DNA of 64,000 bases from Rhodanobacter glycinis (GCF_006438785.1 NZ_RCZB01000007.1:109254-173253); one strand, 5' to 3'. Shown: positions 26,418 through 35,306, counted from the first letter of the stretch. A program made the numbers and translations. Notes: a model not told the origin generated them from the letters alone.

Positions 26418-26663
26418 ATGGATAGCCAGAACAAATATTGGTTTCCCGCCAAGCGATACGGCTGGGGCTGGGGTCTGCCGGTTCGGTGGCAGGGTTGGGT
26501 TTGCCTCGCCGTCTATGCGGGGTGTGTTGCGCTTGTCATTCGATTCCTGCGGCCGTCAGCCGATCCCCTCATGTTCGTGATCAGCCTTGCGCTGCTCACC
26601 CTCGGCCTGATGGCCGTGTGCTGGTTGAAGGCCGAACCGCCCCGCTGGCGTTCGGGCAGCTGA
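26418..26663 (+). CDS. Small two-helix membrane protein, hypothetical
   Basis: 81 aa. An aromatic N-terminus (NKYWFPAKRYGWGWGLP) precedes two helices (about 27-45 and 50-68). The start at 26418 follows GGGAG, and the extension from a GTG at 26364 is less likely. Similar small proteins with the KRYGWGWGLP opening are widespread and unnamed. Function unknown. Confidence 0.75.
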   Translation: MDSQNKYWFPAKRYGWGWGLPVRWQGWVCLAVYAGCVALVIRFLRPSADPLMFVISLALLTLGLMAVCWLKAEPPRWRSGS

Positions 26664-26707
26664 CCGGGGCTTGGCACGGCGCACCGCGTCGCCAAGATTC
26701 GTCTGGA

Positions 26708-26725
26708 CGGGAAGAATATTTCCCG
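26708..26725. promoter_or_regulatory. Inverted repeat ahead of the YciI gene
   Basis: CGGGAA (26708-26713) and TTCCCG (26720-26725) flank GAATAT. The arms are 6 bases and lie about 48 bases upstream of the start at 26773, a place where an operator would fit. Could be chance. Confidence 0.3.
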
Positions 26726-26772
26726 CGCCGGTTCTTTTGCTTCCGCACACGCAACCCTAGCGAACGAGAACC

Positions 26773-27159
26773 ATGAGCAAGCAAACTCCACTCTCCGAAT
26801 ACCTCATCCTCTCCCGCGGCCAGTGGGACAAGGACGCCTCGCGCGAAGATATCCAGGTGGCGATCGACCGCTTCTACGCGTGGTACGACCGACTGGTGAG
26901 CGAGGGCAGGATCGGGCCCGGACACCGGCTGGCGCGCGAGGGCAAGGTGGTGTCGCGACAGGCGACCATGGACGGTCCGTTCGCCGAGGCCAAGGAAGTG
27001 GTAGGCGGCTACTGGTTCATCCTGGCCGACAGCCTGGACGAGGCCGCACGCATCACGGCAGAAAACCCCTGCCTGGCTTACGGCCTGGTTTGCGAGGTGC
27101 GGCCGATCGACCCGGCACGCGGCAGCGCCTACGCATTGACCAACGAAACCCCGACCTGA
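26773..27159 (+). CDS. YciI/DGPF domain protein
   Basis: 128 aa. The DGPF motif of the YCII superfamily is intact (ATMDGPFAEAKEVVGGYWFI), preceded by EYLILSRGQWDKD. The fold is ferredoxin-like. Members often accompany ECF sigma factors, but none is adjacent here. The function is unknown. Confidence 0.88.
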   Translation: MSKQTPLSEYLILSRGQWDKDASREDIQVAIDRFYAWYDRLVSEGRIGPGHRLAREGKVVSRQATMDGPFAEAKEVVGGYWFILADSLDEAARITAENPCLAYGLVCEVRPIDPARGSAYALTNETPT

Positions 27160-27192
27160 TACGCACGCGCCCCGAAGCGCCGCGTCCGGCAA

Positions 27193-27360
27193 GGAGGTAG
27201 CGAAGCCCGGCCGGGACGTACAGGACCTCGGACGCCGAGGTTCCGGATATCGACGTGGACGTGCGCCATCCCGACGCCGGGGTTGCCGAGGTCGGCGGAG
27301 ACGGGCCGAACTCCGGCACCCCGGTTCCGCAGGTCGACGGTGCGCGCCATCGCCACCTCG
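27193..27360. repeat. Imperfect 42-bp tandem repeats, about four copies
   Basis: Aligned units begin near 27193, 27235, 27277 and 27319, each with the skeleton CC-GGTT-CCG-GGTCGACG...GCGCCAT. The next 41 bases (27361 on) keep a weaker trace. Read on the minus strand the three best units give a 14-residue pattern of the form V-D-L/I-R-N-x-G-V. The array fills the gap between the YciI gene and the TraB-like gene. Confidence 0.6.
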
Positions 27361-27401
27361 CCGGGATTGAATTGGCTGCACGTCACCGCGACACTCGCGG
27401 C

Positions 27402-28271
27402 ATGAAACCCACGATCGCGCTGCGCCTGCTCGCCTGCCTGCTCCTGCTGCTCCCCGCCGCAGCCATCGCCCGCCCCGCGCTGTGGGTGGTGAAAGATGCG
27501 GACACCACGATCTACCTGTTCGGCACCGTGCACCTGCTGCCGACCGATACCGACTGGCATTACCCGGCGCTGGACCAGGCGGTGGAGGACAGCCAGAGGC
27601 TCTACATCGAGCTGACCGACGACGACCAGGCGAACATGATGGCGCTGGTGCTGCGCTATGGACTGGACACGGCGCATCCACTATCAAGCTTGCTCAACGA
27701 GTCCGAACAGCTGCGGCTGCGCATCGCGGCGAACAAGGCCGGCGTGCCCGGCGGCATGCCGGCGCTCAATGTGATGCGTCCGTGGCTGGCGGCACTGACG
27801 CTGGCGACGGCGCCGCTGCTGAAGGCCGGGCTCGATCCCGAACACGGTGTGGACAAGCAGCTGAAGAGTCAGATGGCAGGCGCCGGAAAGCAGGTGTTGG
27901 GGCTGGAAACCGCCGAGCAGCAGATCCGCTTTCTGGCCGACATGCCCAAGGCGGTCGAACTGGCCTTCCTGCGCTCGACCCTGCGCGATATCGACAAGGG
28001 CTCGATCGAACTGACCGAGCTGATCGGCGCGTGGAAGAACGGCGACATCGCCACCATCGCCCGGCTCGAAGACGAAGACATGCGCCAGACGGAGCCGAAG
28101 CTCTATCAACTGCTGCTCGTGCAGCGCAACGAAATCTGGGCGACGAAGATCGCCACGATGCTGCAGCAGCCCGGCACCGTCTTCATTGCCGTCGGTGCCG
28201 CACACCTGGCCGGGCCGGACAGCGTGCAGGCGCAGTTGCACAAGCTGGGCGTGGACGCTGTTCGCCAATAG
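27402..28271 (+). CDS. TraB/GumN family protein
   Basis: 289 aa with a signal peptide (about 1-23). The family phrases are YLFGTVHLLPTDTDWHYP near the start and FIAVGAAHLAGPDSV at the end, the paired GxxH motifs of TraB/GumN (erythromycin-esterase-like putative metalloenzymes). It is likely periplasmic. GumN lies in the xanthan gum region of Xanthomonas without a defined role. The start at 27402 gives the signal peptide; there is no strong ribosome site. Confidence 0.88.
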   Translation: MKPTIALRLLACLLLLLPAAAIARPALWVVKDADTTIYLFGTVHLLPTDTDWHYPALDQAVEDSQRLYIELTDDDQANMMALVLRYGLDTAHPLSSLLNESEQLRLRIAANKAGVPGGMPALNVMRPWLAALTLATAPLLKAGLDPEHGVDKQLKSQMAGAGKQVLGLETAEQQIRFLADMPKAVELAFLRSTLRDIDKGSIELTELIGAWKNGDIATIARLEDEDMRQTEPKLYQLLLVQRNEIWATKIATMLQQPGTVFIAVGAAHLAGPDSVQAQLHKLGVDAVRQ

Positions 28272-28299
28272 CGAGAGCTGCGAAGCTTCTCCCGGACCA

Positions 28300-28665
28300 T
28301 CAGATCCAGCGTCGCACCGCTTCCGCCGTGTCGGCCGGTGAGGCGTTGAAGCATATCCGCGCGTCGGGTACATGCTCATGGATCAGGTTGATGATTTTCT
28401 CGAATAACAACAACAGCGATGGCGCACGAAGTTCGGCGCCGATCATCACGCAGTCGAAGCCCTGCCTTTGGAGCTGCCGCGCGACGACCGCTTCGGCGGT
28501 TTCGCCCGCGTCGACGAGACAGCTTTCCACCTCGTAACCCAGGCCGCGCAATCGATCCAGCTGGGCATCGATGAACGCCCTGACGAGATCGGGGGTGAGC
28601 TCGGGAAATTCCGAGAGATCGGCAAAGGCAGGATCCAGCCCCAGGGCAAGCACGTTCTTCGACAT
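28300..28665 (-). CDS. Hypothetical protein
   Basis: 121 aa, soluble. The alternating strand/helix pattern (VLALGLDPAFADL ... GYEVESCLVD ... DCVMIGAELR) suggests a small Rossmann-like or receiver-like fold, but no phospho-acceptor or nucleotide motif is complete. GGAG lies 8 bases before the ATG at 28665. It follows the aldo/keto reductase gene on the same strand by 27 bases, so they are probably cotranscribed. I do not recognise the family. Confidence 0.65.
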   Translation of the reverse strand: MSKNVLALGLDPAFADLSEFPELTPDLVRAFIDAQLDRLRGLGYEVESCLVDAGETAEAVVARQLQRQGFDCVMIGAELRAPSLLLLFEKIINLIHEHVPDARICFNASPADTAEAVRRWI

Positions 28666-28692
28666 CTGCCGCACTCCGATACATGGGTTTGA

Positions 28693-29679
28693 TCAGTCGA
28701 TGCCGGCGACGGCATGCGGCACGTAGGGCGCCTCAAGCGCCTCGATCTCGGCATCCGGCAATCTGATCGCCAGCGCTGCCACGGCTTCTTCCAGATGGTG
28801 CGGCTTGGTCGCACCCACGATCGGCGCGGTGACCGCGGCCTTGTGCAGCAGCCACGCCAGCGCCACCTGCGCGCGCGGCGCGCCGAGCCGCGCGGCGACC
28901 TCGCCGACGCGATCCACCACGGCCTTGTCCGCCGCCTTGCTCGCGGCATACACGCCGTCACCCCATGGGTCGGAGCCGCCGCGCACGGTGCTCGGTTCGC
29001 CCTCCCAAGGCCGCGCCAGCCGCCCGCGCGCCAGCGGACTCCACGGCACCACGCCGATGCCCTGGTCCGCGCACAGCGCCAGCATCTCGCGCTCCTCCTC
29101 GCGGTACAGCAGGTTGTAGTGCGGCTGCATCGAGACGAAACGCGTCCAGCCGTGCAGGTCGGCGATGTACAGCGCCTTGGCGAACTGCCACGCCGACATC
29201 GACGAGGCGCCGAGGTAACGCGCCTTGCCCGCCTTCACCACGTCATGCAGCGCCTCCATCGTCTCCTCGATCGGCGTGGCATCGTCCCAGCGGTGGATCT
29301 GGTAGAGGTCGACGTAGTCGGTGCCGAGCCGGCGCAGGCTGGCATCGATCTCGGTCATGATCGACTTGCGCGACAGGCCGCCGCCATTCGCATCGCCGCG
29401 CATCGGATAGAACACCTTGGTGGCGACGACGACCTCTTCGCGCCGGGCGAAATCGCGCAACGCGCGCCCCAGCACCTGCTCGCTGTCGCCCTTGGAGTAC
29501 ATGTTTGCCGTGTCGAAATAGTTGATGCCCAGTTCGAGCGCTCGCCGGATGAAGGGCCGGCTGTGCTCCTCGTCCAGCGTCCATGGCCTCTCGTCGGTGG
29601 GTGTTGCCGAATAGCTCATGCATCCGAGGCAGATGCGCGAGACCTTGAGGCCTGACTTGCCCAGATTGATGTAGTCCAT
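28693..29679 (-). CDS. Aldo/keto reductase
   Basis: 328 aa, (beta/alpha)8 barrel. The catalytic tetrad is visible as Asp/Tyr in YFDTANMYSKGD, Lys in VVVATKVFYP and His in LYQIHRWDDATP. The C-terminal NADPH-binding region is complete. The opening INLGKSGLKVSRICLGCMSY is that of the YajO/MocA-like AKR group. It reduces carbonyl compounds; the substrate is unknown. Confidence 0.93.
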   Translation of the reverse strand: MDYINLGKSGLKVSRICLGCMSYSATPTDERPWTLDEEHSRPFIRRALELGINYFDTANMYSKGDSEQVLGRALRDFARREEVVVATKVFYPMRGDANGGGLSRKSIMTEIDASLRRLGTDYVDLYQIHRWDDATPIEETMEALHDVVKAGKARYLGASSMSAWQFAKALYIADLHGWTRFVSMQPHYNLLYREEEREMLALCADQGIGVVPWSPLARGRLARPWEGEPSTVRGGSDPWGDGVYAASKAADKAVVDRVGEVAARLGAPRAQVALAWLLHKAAVTAPIVGATKPHHLEEAVAALAIRLPDAEIEALEAPYVPHAVAGID

Positions 29680-29718
29680 CGCGAATCCTCCTAATGGCTT
29701 CTCAGTTATGTACGTTAT

Positions 29719-30618
29719 TCACCGGCGGCTCGTCCGGTGCAGTTTGACCCCGACGATGACCAGCGCAATGCCGATCATCTCGATGGTGCCTGGTATCTGA
29801 TGCAGCACCACGATGCCGATCACGCTCGCCGTGGCCGGTAGCAGCGCAAGCAGCAGCGCGAACGTGGCACGCGGCAGTCGCGCCATCGCGAGCTGGTCGC
29901 AGACATAGGGAATCACCGATGACGAAATGCCGATGCCGATACCGGCCGCGAGCAGCCCGGGGCTGACCAGGGCCACCGCCGCGTCGTGCAGGCCGAACGG
30001 CATCGCCACCAGCAAGGCCACCAGCATCGCCGCGGCGAGACGATCGATGCCCTCGCCGCCGCCATCCTTCGCGGCGCGATGTCCGAGCACGATGTACAGC
30101 ATGAACAAGGCGCAGTTGGCGAAGGCGAAGACGAAACCCGTCGGCGCTCCGGCGAGCCGCACGTGGGTCAGCATCCACACGCCGGCCACCGCGACAGCGA
30201 GCGCCACCACGTTGCGTTGGGTCCGCGTGCCGGCCAGTGCCAGCGCGATCGGCCCGAGAAACTCGATCGCGCCGACGGTACCGAGCGGCAGACGGTCGAT
30301 CGCCAGATAGAAACAGATGTTCATGCAGCCGAGCACCACGCCCAGCCCCACGATGTTCCAGCGCGCCGCCGCGCCCTGCCGCATGAAATAACGCCACGGC
30401 TTTCGCCACACGGCGAAGATCAACGCGGCGCTGGCGATCCGCAGCCAGGCGACGCCGAGTGGTTCGACGCGGGCAAACAGCAGTACGGCGAAGGCTGGGC
30501 CAAGGTAATGAAAGACCGCGCTGACGATGAAGTACAGATGCGGCGGCACCCTCTCGCCAAGCGCGATCTGCGTTGGCGCCAGCCGGTGGAGAGTCGAGGT
30601 GTCCTGCTCGTTGTCCAT
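29719..30618 (-). CDS. EamA/DMT family exporter (RhtA-like)
   Basis: 299 aa with ten helices and two EamA repeats. The phrases VGAIEFLGPIALAL and SSVIPYVCDQLAMARLPRATF resemble RhtA-type threonine/homoserine exporters. The start at 30618 (MDNEQD) is chosen; 30654 is an alternative. It is divergent from an Lrp/AsnC regulator, the classic arrangement for amino-acid export control. Confidence 0.88.
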   Translation of the reverse strand: MDNEQDTSTLHRLAPTQIALGERVPPHLYFIVSAVFHYLGPAFAVLLFARVEPLGVAWLRIASAALIFAVWRKPWRYFMRQGAAARWNIVGLGVVLGCMNICFYLAIDRLPLGTVGAIEFLGPIALALAGTRTQRNVVALAVAVAGVWMLTHVRLAGAPTGFVFAFANCALFMLYIVLGHRAAKDGGGEGIDRLAAAMLVALLVAMPFGLHDAAVALVSPGLLAAGIGIGISSSVIPYVCDQLAMARLPRATFALLLALLPATASVIGIVVLHQIPGTIEMIGIALVIVGVKLHRTSRR

Positions 30619-30669
30619 GACTCCATTTTTACAAAGTATCGGCGCATGATCCATGCTCAAAGAAAGGAT

Positions 30670-30680
30670 TTGACGGTCAA
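30670..30680. promoter_or_regulatory. Palindrome in the Lrp/exporter intergenic region
   Basis: TTGAC-G-GTCAA is a perfect 5-1-5 inverted repeat in the 84-base gap between the divergent exporter and Lrp genes. It is a candidate site for the Lrp protein. The sequence is short, so confidence is low. Confidence 0.35.
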
Positions 30681-30702
30681 TATTTCGCTTCCTGCAGGTT
30701 GA

Positions 30703-31191
30703 ATGCCCCATATGCCTCAGATTTCAAACCTCGTGTCCGATCCCCGCAATGTCGCCCTGCTGCAGGCGCTGCAGGAGGATCCACGCCAGCCTGTCACCAA
30801 GCTCGCCGCCAGCATCGGCATGTCCGCACCGGCGGTGAAGGAGCGCCTGAGCCGGCTGGAGGAAACCGGTGTGATCCGCGGCTACCGGCTCGACCTGGAT
30901 CCGAAGGCGCTGGGCTGGCCGATCACGGCGTATGTGCGCGTGCGCCCGGTCCCCGGGCAGCTGTCGAAGATCGCCGAACTCGCGCAGAAGATGCCGCAGG
31001 TCGTCGAGTGCCACCGGGTCACCGGCGAAGACTGCTTCATCATGAAAGTGCACCTGGACGCGCTGGAAAATCTCGACCTGATCCTCGATCGCTTCCTGCG
31101 CTACGGCCAGACCACCACCTCGATCGTGCAATCCACGCCGGTCCCGCTGCGCGCGCCGCCGTTGCCCGCGATCAAGGGCAAAACCCGGTGA
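30703..31191 (+). CDS. Lrp/AsnC family transcriptional regulator
   Basis: 162 aa. An N-terminal winged helix-turn-helix (PVTKLAASIGMSAPAVKERL) and a C-terminal RAM ligand domain (VRVRPVPGQLSKIAELAQ). It probably controls the divergent EamA exporter in response to an amino acid. Starts 30703 and 30712 both fit. Confidence 0.93.
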   Translation: MPHMPQISNLVSDPRNVALLQALQEDPRQPVTKLAASIGMSAPAVKERLSRLEETGVIRGYRLDLDPKALGWPITAYVRVRPVPGQLSKIAELAQKMPQVVECHRVTGEDCFIMKVHLDALENLDLILDRFLRYGQTTTSIVQSTPVPLRAPPLPAIKGKTR

Positions 31192-31309
31192 CTCCCGGGG
31201 ACCGCTGCGGCACAACGGTCACGCTCCCGCAAGCTGTCCCGGCCCGGCGTGTTCTGGCACCATCGACCGGTTATCCGCGCGTTGCGCGCTACTCGACAGA
31301 CATCCCCGC

Positions 31310-33550
31310 ATGAACCTGCAAGCCAATTACGAACAGATCCCGCTGAAGGAATACGCCGAGCGGGCCTATCTCGACTACTCGATGTACGTGGTGCTGGACC
31401 GCGCCCTGCCCTTCGTCGGCGACGGCCTGAAGCCGGTGCAGCGGCGCATCATCTACGCGATGAGCGAGCTGGGCCTGGCCGCCACCGCCAAGCCGAAGAA
31501 ATCCGCGCGCACCATCGGCGACGTGATCGGCAAGTTCCATCCGCACGGCGACAGCTCCTGCTACGAAGCGATGGTGCTGATGGCGCAGCCGTTCTCGTAC
31601 CGCTACCCGCTGGTCGACGGCCAGGGCAACTTCGGCTCGCCGGACGATCCCAAGAGCTTCGCGGCGATGCGCTACACCGAGAGCAAGCTCAGCCCGATCG
31701 CCGAAGCGCTGCTGGGCGAGCTGGGCCAGGGCACGGTCGACTGGGTGCCGAATTTCGACGGCACCATGGACGAGCCGAGCTGGCTGCCGGCGCGCGTGCC
31801 GCACGTCTTGCTCAACGGCTCGATGGGCATCGCGGTGGGCATGGCCACCGACATCCCGCCGCACAACCTGCGCGAGCTGATCAGCGCGTGCATCCGCCTG
31901 CTGGACGATCCGGACGCCACCGTCGCCGATTTGTTCGAGCATGTGCGCGGGCCGGATTATCCGACCGAGGCGGAGATCATCACCCCGCGCGCCGACCTGC
32001 TGGCGATGTACGAGAGCGGCATGGGCTCGGTGCGTGCCCGCGCGGTGTACCAGCGCGAGGAAGGCAACATCGTGATCACCGCGCTGCCGCATCAGGTCAG
32101 CCCGTCGAAGATCCTCGAACAGATCGCCGCGCAGATGCGCGCGAAAAAGCTGCCGATGATCGAGGACCTGCGCGACGAGTCCGATCACGAGAATCCGATC
32201 CGGCTGGTGCTGGTGCCGCGCTCCAGCCGCGTCGATGCGGACGAGCTGATGCCGCACCTGTTCGCCACCACCGATCTGGAAAAGAGCTTCCGCGTCAATC
32301 TCAACATGATCGGCCTGGATGGCCGGCCGCAGGTGAAGAACCTCAAGCGCATCCTCAGCGAATGGCTGACGTTCCGCACCAGCACGGTGACCAAGCGCCT
32401 GGAACATCGCCTGGCGAAAGTCGAACGCCGGCTGCACCTGCTCGAAGCGCTGCGCATCGCCTACCTCAATCTCGACGAGGTGATCCGCATCGTGCGCAGC
32501 GAGGACGAGCCCAAGCCGGTCCTGATGGCACGCTTCAGGCTGAGCGAGGAACAGGCCGACTACATCCTGGAAACCCGCCTGCGCCAGCTGGCGCGGCTGG
32601 AAGAGATGAAGATCACCGCCGAGCGCGACCAGCTCGAAGAGGAGCGCGCGAAGATCAGCGTGCTGCTGAAATCGCCGGCCAAGTTGAAAGGCCTGATCAA
32701 GGAAGAACTGCGCGCCGACGCGGCCAAGTTCGGTGACGACCGCCGTTCGCCGCTGGTGCAGCGCGAAGCGGCGCAGGCGCTCGACGAAAGCGCGCTGGTC
32801 GCCAGCGAACCGGTCACCGTGGTTCTGAGCCAGAAGGGCTGGGCGCGCGCGGCGAAGGGTCACGACATCGACGCCGAGGCGCTCAACTACCGCGAGGGCG
32901 ACGGCCTGCTCGCCGCGGTGAAGGCGCGCACCACCCAGCAGGTGGCGTTCATCGACTCGACCGGCCGCAGCTACTCCACACCGGCGCACACGCTGCCCTC
33001 GGCACGCGGCAACGGCGAGCCGCTGACCGGCCGCTTCAGCCCGGTCGCCGGCGCCAGCTTCGACGCGGTGATCGCCGGCGACAACGACACCCGGCTGATC
33101 CTCGCCACCGACTTCGGCTACGGCTTCGTCACCCGCTTCGAATCACTCACCGGCCGCAACAAGGCCGGCAAGCAGATCATCAGCCTCAACGACAAGGCCA
33201 AGGTGCTGGCGCCGCAGATCAGCGCCGACCCGGCGCGCGACCGCATCGTGGTGGTCACCACCGAGGGCCACCTGTTGATGTTCTCGGTGGCCGAGCTGCC
33301 CGAGCTGGACAAGGGCAAGGGCAACAAGCTGATCGAGATCCCCAAGGCGAAGCTCGTCAGCGGCGACGAGCGTGTGGCTGGCGTGGCCGTGGTCAGTGAG
33401 GGCAAGGGCGAGGTCACCATGTATGCGGGCCAACGCAAGCTCACCCTGAAGTGGGCGGACCTGGTCGAGTACGGCGGCAACCGCGCCACCCGCGGCGGCG
33501 TACTGCCGCGCGGGCTGCGCCGGGTGGAACGGATCGAAACCACCGGCTGA
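31310..33550 (+). CDS. parC: DNA topoisomerase IV subunit A
   Basis: 746 aa, full length. The catalytic tyrosine is Tyr122 in AAMRYTESKLS. The quinolone-determining region reads HPHGDSSCYEAM, with Ser82 and Glu86 at the positions of E. coli Ser80 and Glu84, so the wild-type residues are kept. The C-terminal beta-pinwheel follows (from about residue 500). With ParE, which is not in this window, it decatenates chromosomes. No operon partner. Confidence 0.97.
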   Translation: MNLQANYEQIPLKEYAERAYLDYSMYVVLDRALPFVGDGLKPVQRRIIYAMSELGLAATAKPKKSARTIGDVIGKFHPHGDSSCYEAMVLMAQPFSYRYPLVDGQGNFGSPDDPKSFAAMRYTESKLSPIAEALLGELGQGTVDWVPNFDGTMDEPSWLPARVPHVLLNGSMGIAVGMATDIPPHNLRELISACIRLLDDPDATVADLFEHVRGPDYPTEAEIITPRADLLAMYESGMGSVRARAVYQREEGNIVITALPHQVSPSKILEQIAAQMRAKKLPMIEDLRDESDHENPIRLVLVPRSSRVDADELMPHLFATTDLEKSFRVNLNMIGLDGRPQVKNLKRILSEWLTFRTSTVTKRLEHRLAKVERRLHLLEALRIAYLNLDEVIRIVRSEDEPKPVLMARFRLSEEQADYILETRLRQLARLEEMKITAERDQLEEERAKISVLLKSPAKLKGLIKEELRADAAKFGDDRRSPLVQREAAQALDESALVASEPVTVVLSQKGWARAAKGHDIDAEALNYREGDGLLAAVKARTTQQVAFIDSTGRSYSTPAHTLPSARGNGEPLTGRFSPVAGASFDAVIAGDNDTRLILATDFGYGFVTRFESLTGRNKAGKQIISLNDKAKVLAPQISADPARDRIVVVTTEGHLLMFSVAELPELDKGKGNKLIEIPKAKLVSGDERVAGVAVVSEGKGEVTMYAGQRKLTLKWADLVEYGGNRATRGGVLPRGLRRVERIETTG

Positions 33551-33551
33551 A

Positions 33552-33582
33552 GTGTGGCGGCAGGAACTTCCTGCCGCCACAC
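33552..33582 (+). terminator. Perfect 13-bp inverted repeat after parC
   Basis: GTGTGGCGGCAGG (33552-33564) pairs perfectly with CCTGCCGCCACAC (33570-33582) across AACTT. It starts 2 bases after the parC stop. There is no T run, so it is a hairpin that may stop or stabilise the transcript end, or a REP-like element. Confidence 0.6.
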
Positions 33583-33649
33583 GCTTCGAAGGTGGAGGTG
33601 CACGTCAACGCGCACTGGCGCGTTGAGCACGTCATACCCCGGAGTACGC

Positions 33650-34075
33650 ATGAACATCAAACGGCACCTCACCGCCCTCGCGACCACCTTGCTGGTGGCT
33701 ACGGTATCTGCACAGACGGCCAAGCCGCTGAACCTCAAGCTGCCACCCAGCGACCTGCCGGCGGCCAGTTCGACGGCGGCCAAACCAGCCAGCGCTGCAC
33801 CCGGCGTGTACTACGGCGATACCAGCGGCCGCATGGGCAACAACGACACCGCCACTGCCGCGACCGCCGACTGCGACGACTACAGCTACAACCAGCCGCA
33901 GGTTCATGGCAGCGTCGGCATGGGCGTGGTCAGCGGCAACCACGTCGGCGGCAGCTACCAGACCGGTACGGTCAACCTCACCAAGGCGTTCGGCAGCTGT
34001 GACCACCCCACCGGCGGCGTCAGCATCTCGATCGGCGGCGGCACCGGCAACTTCCACGGCCGTGGCGGCCACTGA
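33650..34075 (+). CDS. Exported glycine-rich hypothetical protein
   Basis: 141 aa with a signal peptide (about 1-21, ATVSAQ). The mature part is low complexity at first (Ala/Ser/Pro), then Gly-rich with VHGSVGMGVVSGNHVGGSYQ and SISIGGGTGNFHGRGGH. Two cysteines (TADCDD, FGSCDH) could form a disulphide. No family recognised. It is possibly transcribed with the lipoate ligase genes downstream (32-base gap). Confidence 0.65.
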   Translation: MNIKRHLTALATTLLVATVSAQTAKPLNLKLPPSDLPAASSTAAKPASAAPGVYYGDTSGRMGNNDTATAATADCDDYSYNQPQVHGSVGMGVVSGNHVGGSYQTGTVNLTKAFGSCDHPTGGVSISIGGGTGNFHGRGGH

Positions 34076-34107
34076 ACGGGCGGCGCGGCGCAAACAGGGA
34101 ACAACCC

Positions 34108-34398
34108 ATGCACGGCGAATACAAGATGCCCGGCGGCAAGCTGGTGGTGATCGACCTGGAGGTACGCGACGGCCGCCTCGCCGACGTGCATCTCAGTGGT
34201 GATTTCTTCCTCGAACCGGACAGCGCGCTGCATACCATCAACGCCACACTGGAAGGCCAGCCGGAACAGGCCACCGAAACGGAGCTCACCAACGCCGTGC
34301 GCGACGCCATGCCGCCCGACGTGATGATGTATGGTCTTTCGCCGGAAGCCATCGCGGTCGCCGTGCGCCGCGCCTTGCACAGGGAAGCCGAAGCATGA
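34108..34398 (+). CDS. Lipoate ligase accessory (C-terminal) domain protein
   Basis: 96 aa. It matches the C-terminal accessory domain of lipoate-protein ligase (LplB-like), with YKMPGGKLVVIDLEVRDGRL, VHLSGDFFLEPD and an acidic helix. In bipartite ligases such as that of Thermoplasma this domain is a separate protein needed for lipoate activation. It overlaps the LplA gene by 4 bases, supporting a complex. The order, accessory domain first, is the reverse of a fused LplA. Confidence 0.85.
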   Translation: MHGEYKMPGGKLVVIDLEVRDGRLADVHLSGDFFLEPDSALHTINATLEGQPEQATETELTNAVRDAMPPDVMMYGLSPEAIAVAVRRALHREAEA

Positions 34399-35171
34399 TG
34401 CGTACCGATTGGCGCGACCACGACTGGCAGCTGATCCACACGATTCCGCAATCACCGACGCTGCACATGGCGCTGGACGATGTACTGACCCACGAGGTCG
34501 GTGCCGGTCGTCGCAAGCCGACCCTGCGCATCTGGGAATGGGCTGCACCCGCGGTGGTGATCGGTCGCTTCCAGTCGCTGCGCAATGAAGTGGACGCCGA
34601 CGCGGCATCGCGCCATGGCATCGAAGTGGTGCGCCGGGTCAGCGGTGGCGGTGCGATGTTCATCGAGCCGGGCAACACGATCACCTATTCGATCTACGCG
34701 CCGCAGTCGCTGGTCAAGGGGCTGTCGTTCCAGGAGGCGTATGCCTTTCTCGATGCGTGGGTGCTGGAGGCGCTGGCCGAACTCGGCATCAAGGCCTGGT
34801 ACCAGCCGCTCAACGACATCACCTCCGAGGGCGGCAAGATCGCCGGCGCGGCGCAGGTGCATCGCGGCGGTGCAGTGCTGCATCACGTGACGATGGCCTA
34901 CGACATCGACGCCAGCAAGATGCTGGATGTGCTGCGCATCGGCCGCGAGAAACTGTCCGACAAGGGCACCACCAGCGCCGCCAAGCGGGTCGACCCGCTG
35001 CGCAGCCAGACCGGCCTGCCGCGCGAAGCGGTGATCGCGCGGATGATCGCCACCTTCCGCCGACTGCACGGGCTCGCCGACGATCACGTGCGCGCCGACG
35101 AACTTGTCCAGGCCGAAGCGCTCGCACAGACCAAGTTCAGCAGCCCGGCCTGGATCGCCGACGTCGCCTGA
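34395..35171 (+). CDS. lplA: Lipoate-protein ligase A catalytic subunit
   Basis: 258 aa. The biotin/lipoate ligase fold is seen with RRVSGGGAMFIEPGN (lipoyl-AMP binding RR-GGG), DITSEGGKIAGAAQ containing the key Lys, and LHHVTMAYDID. It lacks the C-terminal domain of E. coli LplA, which is supplied by the upstream gene. It attaches lipoate, or octanoate, to E2 and GcvH proteins. The start at 34395 overlaps the partner stop. Confidence 0.9.
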   Translation: MMRTDWRDHDWQLIHTIPQSPTLHMALDDVLTHEVGAGRRKPTLRIWEWAAPAVVIGRFQSLRNEVDADAASRHGIEVVRRVSGGGAMFIEPGNTITYSIYAPQSLVKGLSFQEAYAFLDAWVLEALAELGIKAWYQPLNDITSEGGKIAGAAQVHRGGAVLHHVTMAYDIDASKMLDVLRIGREKLSDKGTTSAAKRVDPLRSQTGLPREAVIARMIATFRRLHGLADDHVRADELVQAEALAQTKFSSPAWIADVA

Positions 35172-35306
35172 TCTCGCGTATCGCCGTGCTTCTGTGCGGC
35201 AGGAATCCCCCGTGCGCGGCGGTTCCTCCTCCCCCATTCGTCACTTGTGAACTCTGGCAGATCGCAGGAGGATCGGGCTTCCGTTCGCGTTGACAAGGAG
35301 ACGTAG

